From contig NZ_JAALCJ010000001.1 of NCBI RefSeq assembly GCF_011078175.1, positions 248,001 through 312,000 of the forward strand: a stretch of 64,000 bases of DNA, given 5' to 3'. Shown here in pieces: positions 46,022-52,595 of this stretch; positions within the stretch are counted from its first letter, which is position 1; every line of letters begins with the position of its first letter. Below the pieces are notes generated by a model. The model had not been told where the DNA came from. It searched no databases and saw nothing but the letters and a program-made list of their open reading frames with translations. A program made the translations under genes and the position numbers. This DNA comes from Enterobacter cloacae. Its GTDB lineage: Bacteria > Pseudomonadota > Gammaproteobacteria > Enterobacterales > Enterobacteriaceae.

Positions 46022-47197
46022 TTAATGCTCCTTGCTATTATCAAATGGCTTAATGACATTTAAAAGGTATTCATCACCAACGCCAGTGACCATTAAAACC
46101 GGCTCATTATTTTTTTCTGATATGAAAAGTGCCAGAGCAAACACCAACCAAAAATGGTGCTCATTTAAATTACCCAGCATCAAATTTAAATGCGTTATCT
46201 CACACTCCCATTCAACATTCATAGATAAAGATGACAGTCTTAATATCTCCGAAATTTCTGAAGCTTCCTCCGCACTTGTATTGCTAAAAAGTACTCTTGT
46301 CGTTTTAAGGACATCTGACTGGTAAGTCATCATGTGGATGACTTCTTGTTTGGTAAGATTTTTGTTGCATACCATTGGTCGCAAAGCCACACCATTATTA
46401 TCTTTTTCAGGTGGTTGTTCTTGATGAGTCACCAGCAATATTGAAGCAAATTCTGTTGAGTTAGGGGGGTATTTTTCAAAACATTCAATGTTTGCAGATA
46501 TTATTATTGACACCCGATTTCTCGAGGTGTTGGATAATGTATCAAATTCCTGACCTAATGTTTTACTCCAACAGTAATAATTACCCAAGAAATTTTCATC
46601 AAACCCGATCGCAGCCCAACACTCTTTAAATATTGAGAAAGTAATATAATTACTATCATAGGTAAATATAACATCAAATATACATGATTCACTCAACCGT
46701 AACAGCCTTGTTCTGACAGACGCCAACAGTTCGTAAATCAGTTGTTCTTCAGTATATAAATCATCGTTATGGCCCCGTAGTTTCAATCGCTGGTTATTAT
46801 ATATTTCAACCGAATGAGACATTGCTATATCGGTTTGCGATATTACAGAAGGCAGAAAAAGTTTATAAGCGGAAACATAAAACTTTTGACTTGCCCATTC
46901 AGCCCAGTCTTTCCTGACCAATGCTGCTTCGCGCTCTCTTGCTTCGAATGCCGACAAACACAAACCATGGTAATAGGTTCTCACGGAAATAATGACAGAA
47001 AAAGCAAGGGGCACCGAAAAAACCAACAGGGTAAGCAATTTTAACAGCTCATTATCTTCAGCAGGCAAAATAATTTTAGCCGCAACCCAGCTAACCACCA
47101 CAGTCAACAAAATACTTATGAAAGAAAAAAACCATTTACTCCATTTAATTCCAGGGATCTTATCGACTGGAGGGATTATTTGTACAGGCCAATTCAT
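46022..47197 (-). CDS. Hypothetical membrane protein of the T6SS locus
   Basis: 391 residues from the ATG at 47197 (GGAG six bases upstream); the frame extends nine codons further from a GTG. Two adjacent N-terminal membrane helices (about 22-43 and 54-74) are followed by a ~300-residue cytoplasmic region and a late hydrophobic stretch (HHFWLVFALALFI near 355). AT-rich relative to tssM. Not recognised. It lies between the DUF4123 adaptor and tssM, ending two bases before the tssM start, so it is co-translated with the core apparatus. It could be an accessory membrane-complex protein or an immunity-type protein. Confidence 0.72.
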   Translation of the reverse strand: MNWPVQIIPPVDKIPGIKWSKWFFSFISILLTVVVSWVAAKIILPAEDNELLKLLTLLVFSVPLAFSVIISVRTYYHGLCLSAFEAREREAALVRKDWAEWASQKFYVSAYKLFLPSVISQTDIAMSHSVEIYNNQRLKLRGHNDDLYTEEQLIYELLASVRTRLLRLSESCIFDVIFTYDSNYITFSIFKECWAAIGFDENFLGNYYCWSKTLGQEFDTLSNTSRNRVSIIISANIECFEKYPPNSTEFASILLVTHQEQPPEKDNNGVALRPMVCNKNLTKQEVIHMMTYQSDVLKTTRVLFSNTSAEEASEISEILRLSSLSMNVEWECEITHLNLMLGNLNEHHFWLVFALALFISEKNNEPVLMVTGVGDEYLLNVIKPFDNSKEH

Positions 47198-47246
47198 ATC
47201 ATTCTCCATCATTGTTAACAGCACATTTCCTTAAGCGAAAAAATTC

Positions 47247-48152
47247 TTAATATGCCATACTATCAATCATGGATTTAATATCTGAGTATGACTGAAGGTC
47301 TTTACTGCGATTACTACATATGATCTTCTTAAATACCTCATCCTGATAAAATAGTCGCTGTGCGCTCAACACATCAAGCCCAAAATCAATAACATCCTTA
47401 TCGGATGTAGAGAAAGTTGAATAATAATAATCCAGCGCAGGACGCAATAATCTCATCACATCATGCTCACTAAATTTATGCGGCATTCTCATTTTTCGAT
47501 ATGCTCGCAAAATATTATTAACAACTGAAATTCGGCCCATTTCCAATGCATTTTGCTCTGTTAATCCAAGTGAGTAGTTTAATTTTTTTTTGCATTTACC
47601 ATCGCCATTCGCCACCTGAGCTATTCCGCCTCCATCGATATAAGACCATGTATTAATATTGCTTAATAGCTGTTGCTTTTGCCATTTATCCAGCGTATAC
47701 ATTAACAAACCAAATACTGATGGGTCGTAATAGCGAAGTAATATATTTCCAACTGATTGAATCGACTGTACGGCGGACAAAGCGACCTGTTCAGCAAGCT
47801 GCTCCCCAGTTAAATCCGTCGAAATCCACGCACAGACGCTGCGCCCTTCCCCGGACTCAAGTTTTTCTATTTTCAACTCATTCAATGAATGGTTAATACT
47901 ATTCTTAAACAATTGACCCTCTCTCTCGCAGGAGGCACTAAGAGGGAAAAGGTAAAGTGGTAAAGCCCCCTGAAGTTCCTCCTGGCGGAATGTAACAGGG
48001 TAAGATTTATATTCTCTAAGAATACTGGGCAAAAAAAGTTCTGAATGATACTGTTCTAAAGATGCATCTATCAGTAGAAAACATTTCCCATTTTTCCCAA
48101 AAGCAGCATTGGTAATTTCTTCATGTATATCGTTAAAAAATATATCATCCAT
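47247..48152 (-). CDS. DUF4123 effector-loading adaptor (Tap/TEC)
   Basis: 301 residues from the ATG at 48152 (AGGG seven bases upstream). The N-terminal half shows the DUF4123 pattern CFLLIDASLEQYHSELF, then a central region and ILLRYYDPSVFGLLMYTLDK, followed by a helical C-terminal domain. DUF4123 proteins bind a specific effector and load it on VgrG without being secreted. Its position next to the MIX effector array makes that effector the likely client, although the gene lies downstream of the immunity genes instead of between vgrG and the effector. Confidence 0.85.
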   Translation of the reverse strand: MDDIFFNDIHEEITNAAFGKNGKCFLLIDASLEQYHSELFLPSILREYKSYPVTFRQEELQGALPLYLFPLSASCEREGQLFKNSINHSLNELKIEKLESGEGRSVCAWISTDLTGEQLAEQVALSAVQSIQSVGNILLRYYDPSVFGLLMYTLDKWQKQQLLSNINTWSYIDGGGIAQVANGDGKCKKKLNYSLGLTEQNALEMGRISVVNNILRAYRKMRMPHKFSEHDVMRLLRPALDYYYSTFSTSDKDVIDFGLDVLSAQRLFYQDEVFKKIICSNRSKDLQSYSDIKSMIDSMAY

Positions 48153-48254
48153 AATCAACCCTACCAGAATAATATCAGAAACACCTTTCAATTAATTTAT
48201 ATTTATGGCTTTCATAAAACATCATTATCTTATTCATATTTAGCCGTCCCCTTC

Positions 48255-48360
48255 TCAGTAGCGATAGCAATTTTCTCCTGAATAGGTAAATTTCAAACTT
48301 GGGCATGCTGGTTTACCTTGTTTCCTTTCGGGGGCAACCAAAAATAACAATGTCTTTTTC
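48255..48360 (-). pseudogene. Third immunity-protein C-terminal tail (remnant)
   Basis: Directly after the stop of the second immunity gene, one frame reads QKKTLLFLVAPERKQGKPAC then PSLKFTYSGENCYRY-stop. It parallels the tails of the two full paralogues (KPACPSGKFIYSDEGWFYY in the second). No start or body precedes it, so it is a leftover of another copy. Confidence 0.7.
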
Positions 48361-48363
48361 TGT

Positions 48364-49326
48364 CTAGTAGTAAAACCAGCCTTCATCTGAATAAATGAAT
48401 TTCCCACTGGGACAGGCAGGTTTACTTTTATCACCCGGCTCATGCCACTTCCCATTGTCTTTTAGTTGTTGCTCACGTTTTTTTGTCACCTTATTGAGGT
48501 TTACTGTTCTAATATTTTTCACACCCAGCAGAAGAAATATCTCCTCCGCCAGTTTGCAGCGTGTTGGAGCACAGGCTTTATAAGCAAAGAATACAATTAA
48601 TCCTGAAAGACCCCCTCCCCCCAACAATGCTATAACATACAACCAAAAGTATGTGGTAATAAATAACTCAAAGCCCTTCCAGGTATCTTCAATCACTTCA
48701 CTCAGAACTCCCGCAAAAAGCACTGAGAAGAAAAAAATCCCCGTGAGAATAAACATATTTTTAATCCGCCACAGCATATGCGCAATATGCCCCATATCAC
48801 ATTTCGGACATACGGACACTATCCGCTCTTCCGGTAACGCAATGGCATAGACTTCATAATGATCATGCTGCCACTCAACAATCATGTCCACATTATCGCC
48901 AGCCTGAAGTCGGGTGATGCCCACCCAGCCGCGAAATGGTCTGCCATTAATATCTCCCTGCACATATTCCGCCGAATCATTTGATGATTCGCTCTCAGCC
49001 ATAATGGCAGCCCCGACGCCAGAACTCCCTGCGACTATCGCGGCGGCGGCGGCAGCTCCGCGCTGGCCATCTGATATCTCCGGCAACGTGCTGGTCCGGT
49101 AGGCATCTGCATCAAAATACTCCCGAAAATATTCGCTACGGAAAGACTGCAGTTTCCCTGATATTTTCTCCAGAGGACCATAAGGCGGCAATACCGGCGG
49201 CGGCGGAAGCTCACGTGTCCACGGCCTGCCGTTCATCACCTCAATCTCTCGCTTTGTACGCAGGTCTGCTAATTTTTCTGGCTCAACAAAACGGGAGCAT
49301 ATCTGATGCTGCTCTTCTGAATTCAT
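48364..49326 (-). CDS. Putative T6SS immunity-type membrane protein, copy 2
   Basis: 320 residues. A cytoplasmic N-terminal ~190 residues includes ELPPPPVLPPYGPLEKISG, an Ala-rich stretch and SVCPKCDMGHIAHMLWRIKN with a CxxC pair. Two membrane helices follow (about 195-215 and 228-250), then a conserved cytoplasmic tail (AYKACAPTRCKLAEEIF). It starts 10 bases after an orphan effector C-terminus, the same order as copy 1 and the effector. Membrane immunity proteins are the rule for pore-forming T6SS effectors, so immunity is the best reading. Similar proteins are also catalogued as putative effectors, so the role is not settled. Confidence 0.75.
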   Translation of the reverse strand: MNSEEQHQICSRFVEPEKLADLRTKREIEVMNGRPWTRELPPPPVLPPYGPLEKISGKLQSFRSEYFREYFDADAYRTSTLPEISDGQRGAAAAAAIVAGSSGVGAAIMAESESSNDSAEYVQGDINGRPFRGWVGITRLQAGDNVDMIVEWQHDHYEVYAIALPEERIVSVCPKCDMGHIAHMLWRIKNMFILTGIFFFSVLFAGVLSEVIEDTWKGFELFITTYFWLYVIALLGGGGLSGLIVFFAYKACAPTRCKLAEEIFLLLGVKNIRTVNLNKVTKKREQQLKDNGKWHEPGDKSKPACPSGKFIYSDEGWFYY

Positions 49327-49336
49327 GTAATATCCT

Positions 49337-49678
49337 TTATCGCCCTTCCAGGGCTTTATTCTGGTCTGTCAGACTGCGGTTGAAAGGTGCTGTACCGAAT
49401 ACGCATTTTTTACACCATATCTGAAGCTCATCGTCCGATATCCAGGTCACAACCACCTGCAACAAACTTATTGCCACCATGGTTTCCTGGGCCATTAAAA
49501 TAGCCAGTGTTCTGACATCAAAATATGTGGCCGCCAGTTTTACAGATATGCATTCTGTACCGGATATCATCTTGGCGGCTAATATCTTTTTCTGAGTCTG
49601 AGGCTCTGTCTGTATCGTGGCACCTAAATCTCTGACGACTTCCCTGGCACATACAGCCCGGTAGTGTGCCGGTAACAA
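49337..49678 (-). pseudogene. Orphan effector C-terminal module
   Basis: About 113 codons with no proper start (TTG, no ribosome site). The final ~60 residues (SLLQVVVTWISDDELQIWCK through FGTAPFNRSLTDQNKALEG) are almost identical to the end of the full effector. The upstream part (HYRAVCAREVVRDLGATIQT) is different. A GGGG to GGG change just before the end shifts the last codons, giving a stop ten bases before the next immunity gene. It is a displaced or residual toxin tail. Confidence 0.75.
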
Positions 49679-49698
49679 AAATCAGGATTTTCGTTTTC

Positions 49699-50661
49699 TT
49701 AGTTAATAGTAATACCAGTGTTCAAACAAGTAGCCAAACTTACGCGTTGGTTGTGGATCATGAAATTGACTTGATGGTTCATGCCATTTATCTTTTTTTT
49801 CTGATGCCGTTCTCTTTTCTTAGTGATTTTCTTTAGATTCACATTGGTAACACTCTTCATTTCCAACAAATGGAATATTTCTTCAGCCAATTTACACCAA
49901 GTGGGTGCACAGGCTTTATAAGCAAAGAATGCAATTAACCCTGAAACAATTGCACTACCACACAAAAAGGCAAAGATAGGAAATCCATAATATCTCCAAA
50001 AACCCTCACTTATCCATTCATTTTCAGAAAATGATTTAATCAGACACACACATATAAATGCCATGATAAAGATTATGTCCAGGATAAACATATTTTTAAT
50101 TCGCCAAAGCATATGCGCAATATGTCCCATATCACATTTCGGACACAAAGAAACTATCCGCTCTTCCGGTAACGCAATGGCATAGACCTCATAATGGTCT
50201 TGCTGCCACTCGGCAATCATGTCCACATTATCTCCCGCTTTTAGTCGGGTTACACCCACCCAGCCGCGGAATGGCTGACCATTAATCATCCCCTGTACAT
50301 ATTCCGCCGAATCATTTGAAGATTCGCTTTCAGCCATCATTACAGCCCCGACACCAGGGCTCCCTGCAACTATCGCTGCAGCAGCAACCGCACCACGCTG
50401 CCCGTCAGTTATCTCCGGCATAGAGTGGGTTCGGTAGGCATTTACACCAAAATACTCCCTGAATCTTTCATATCGAAAAGACTCCAGTTGTCCTGATATT
50501 TTCTCCAGAGGACCATAAGGCGGCAATACCGGCGGAGGGGGAAGCTCACGCGTCCACGGCCTGCCGTTCATCATCTCAATCTCTCGCTTTGAACGCAGGT
50601 CTGCTAATTTCTCTGGCTCAACAAAACGGGAGCATATCTGCTGATTTTCAACTGAATTCAT
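49699..50661 (-). CDS. Putative T6SS immunity-type membrane protein, copy 1 (tail frameshifted)
   Basis: 320 residues as read, with its ATG overlapping the effector stop (ATGA). The N-terminal 190 residues are nearly identical to copy 2 (CPKCDMGHIAHMLWRIKNMF), but the two membrane helices (about 195-212 and 225-248) differ. The last ~33 codons do not match copy 2. At the T8 run 49793-49800 (A8 in the transcript), adding one base gives KDKWHEPSSQ...FEHWYYY with a stop at 49703, which does match the copy 2 tail. So the tail is shifted by one base or is polymorphic. Likely membrane immunity protein for the adjacent effector. Confidence 0.75.
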   Translation of the reverse strand: MNSVENQQICSRFVEPEKLADLRSKREIEMMNGRPWTRELPPPPVLPPYGPLEKISGQLESFRYERFREYFGVNAYRTHSMPEITDGQRGAVAAAAIVAGSPGVGAVMMAESESSNDSAEYVQGMINGQPFRGWVGVTRLKAGDNVDMIAEWQQDHYEVYAIALPEERIVSLCPKCDMGHIAHMLWRIKNMFILDIIFIMAFICVCLIKSFSENEWISEGFWRYYGFPIFAFLCGSAIVSGLIAFFAYKACAPTWCKLAEEIFHLLEMKSVTNVNLKKITKKRERHQKKKINGMNHQVNFMIHNQRVSLATCLNTGITIN

Positions 50662-51122
50662 GAAATATCCTTTATCGCCCCTTCCAGGGTTTTATTCTGG
50701 TCTGTCAGACTGCGGTTGAAAGGTGCTGTACCGAACACGCATTTTTTACACCATATCTGAAGTTCGTCGTCTGAAATCCAGGTCACAACCACCTGTAACA
50801 ATGTAATCGCTACCATCACTTCCCAGGTCATCAGTACTGCAAGTATCCGAATGCCTAAAAATTCAACTGCCAGACCACGGGCGATTAAATCAGCCCCATC
50901 CTTTGCAAGAGGTTTGCCAATAAGCTCCAGCAAAAGACCTATCGATTTTGTGACTGCCAGGACATCAATCGTTGTTTTAATAAGCAATACAGAGGAAAGT
51001 AAAAAACGGTTGTTTTCAAGTTCATCAATAAATGCTCCGCCATCCACATACACCGAAAGCAACGAAGCGGTTCCCCCCCGCTGCTGCCCCAACCCCCTTG
51101 ACCCACGACACCGTAAGCTCAC
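50658..51122 (-). pseudogene. MIX effector, C-terminal part in the shifted frame
   Basis: Continuation of the effector in the +1 frame. From TASLLSVYVDGGAFIDELEN it has several hydrophobic segments (FLLSSVLLIKTTIDVLAV, IARGLAVEFLGIRILAVLM, VMVAITLLQVVVTWI) and ends WCKKCVFGTAPFNRSLTDQN and a short tail. Removing one G from the G7 run (C7 at 51073-51079 on the plus strand) joins it to the upstream frame as AAAGGTASLLS. The joined protein would be about 536 residues. The membrane-active C-terminus fits a colicin-like pore-former. Confidence 0.78.
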
Positions 51123-52266
51123 GGGCTTCCAGTCCTTTCTCTATTGCCGGTAAAACAACTGACGTCCCCTGGCTCACCATCGCCAGCCCGCTGGCCATCA
51201 GGCTCGACAGCGGCTTTTTCTCTTCCCTGACCTGTCCGCACAGGTAGATAAAATCCATTGCGTTCAGCACCAGCAACAGACTGTTTATCCCTGCCAGTCG
51301 GTATTCACCTTTTCCTTTCTCTGTTGCAAAATGTTCCTCCAGCCTGCTGCTCATCGTCTGTTTAATCGCAGTCACTTCATTCTGGTTCGCCATAAAGCGC
51401 CCGCTGCTGCGAATACCTGCCAGCACATCCTGGCTCCATCCGTTCAGCTCATGAACAATTCCCACCGGATCCCAGAGTGGAAGCAGCAGCGGCGTCATCC
51501 CCTCGCTTCGGTTTTCCATGGCCGTGACCGTCGCGGCTGCCCTGCCACTGCGGCTTTTTGCCCACGGATACAGGCTGGACTGCATTTTCACCACATCATT
51601 ATTGACCCGCCAGGGGGCATCCACCGCCGGATCCCAGAGTGACGTTACCTGGCTGACATTTACCACTTTCGCATCATCCGGACCAGGCAGTTGACCCGAA
51701 ACAGAAGGCACCTGATAGTCCAGCACCTGATTCAGGCTTGCTGCGGTGACATCGGTCCCTGTTTTTGTGCGCTGGGACCCCGACACCGAAGGCATCACTC
51801 TCTGCATTCTCTCAGTGCGATCTTCTGGCCTGGTGCGATACCGATCGAGCGTTTCCTGCTCCCACGGATACTGACTGAACGCAAACCACACATTGCCGCA
51901 CTTATCCGGGGATTCAATGCTCATAAACTCGACGTTTTGCGCGATATGCTCGCCCGTTTCGCACAGCGCTTTATCCACCGGTACAGGATTAGACGCCACC
52001 TGTTGCAGCCACAGTGAGCCGTCTGGCGCAACGCTGTAGCACTGCCAGTAATGGATGCCCTGCTTTCCTTTTTCATAAAAAACGTAAAGGTAGCCCTGGC
52101 GAAGCGCGCGGAGGGTGTATTTTTCATTACTGGCGAGCGTTACCCCTGTGATGTGCGGATCATTCGCCCATCCCGGTAAACTGGCATTAATATTTTCTGG
52201 CACAACAGCATAGCGCACGGGCAGTACTGTCAGGCCTTTGGTTGTGCATAACCCCTGGCATGCCAT
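51025..52266 (-). CDS. MIX-motif T6SS effector (VasX/BTH_I2691-like), N-terminal frame
   Basis: 413 codons from the ATG at 52266 (AGGA eight bases upstream; a GTG two codons earlier is possible). The N-terminus CQGLCTTKGLTVLPVRYAVV and the motif LRQGYLYVF, which fits the MIX consensus hRxGhhYhh, followed by HYWQCYSVAPDGSLWL, mark a type VI effector of the VasX/BTH_I2691 type. A segment RSLSLMASGLAMVS-like region precedes the break. After the G7 run the frame reads 12 unrelated residues (FVAFGVCGWRSIY) and stops. Downstream of vgrG and PAAR, so probably delivered on that spike. Confidence 0.85.
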   Translation of the reverse strand: MACQGLCTTKGLTVLPVRYAVVPENINASLPGWANDPHITGVTLASNEKYTLRALRQGYLYVFYEKGKQGIHYWQCYSVAPDGSLWLQQVASNPVPVDKALCETGEHIAQNVEFMSIESPDKCGNVWFAFSQYPWEQETLDRYRTRPEDRTERMQRVMPSVSGSQRTKTGTDVTAASLNQVLDYQVPSVSGQLPGPDDAKVVNVSQVTSLWDPAVDAPWRVNNDVVKMQSSLYPWAKSRSGRAAATVTAMENRSEGMTPLLLPLWDPVGIVHELNGWSQDVLAGIRSSGRFMANQNEVTAIKQTMSSRLEEHFATEKGKGEYRLAGINSLLLVLNAMDFIYLCGQVREEKKPLSSLMASGLAMVSQGTSVVLPAIEKGLEARELTVSWVKGVGAAAGGNRFVAFGVCGWRSIY

Positions 52267-52311
52267 ATTCACATCCTTTTATAATTAAGCCTGTAAATAA
52301 AAAATTTTTAT

Positions 52312-52578
52312 TTAGCCAGTGAAAAAATTAGAGCCTGCGATCACTTTATGGCCGGAACATAGACAAAGCACACGGTCCTGATCCTGTACCAGAAGTATGC
52401 CATTACTGACGATACCAACAGCAGTGGCTTGAATGGGGAATGTTCCTTTACAGATACTACAAATGGCCTTATCATTATTTTGTGCCACCTGCCTTCCCTC
52501 ACTGAAATAATTTGCAGTCGCAGAAATTATTTTTCCATTGCTCGTCCTGTCTCCCAGGACAGCTAATTTTATAGCCAT
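52312..52578 (-). CDS. PAAR-domain spike-tip protein
   Basis: 88 residues with AGGAG before the ATG. AVLGDRTSNGKIISATANYF at the start and GSNFFTG at the end are typical of stand-alone PAAR proteins, with two CxxC-like cysteine pairs (CSIC, CLC). It caps the VgrG trimer and sharpens the spike; there is no toxin extension. It lies 17 bases after vgrG and 45 bases before the effector. Confidence 0.88.
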   Translation of the reverse strand: MAIKLAVLGDRTSNGKIISATANYFSEGRQVAQNNDKAICSICKGTFPIQATAVGIVSNGILLVQDQDRVLCLCSGHKVIAGSNFFTG

Positions 52579-52595
52579 CTTTTACTCCTCGAACA

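Noticed and set aside
48364..50661. Considered the 320-residue pair as secreted effectors
   Set aside because: Kept as a stated alternative only: start-stop overlap with the effector gene and the two central membrane helices favour immunity, but sequence alone cannot exclude it.
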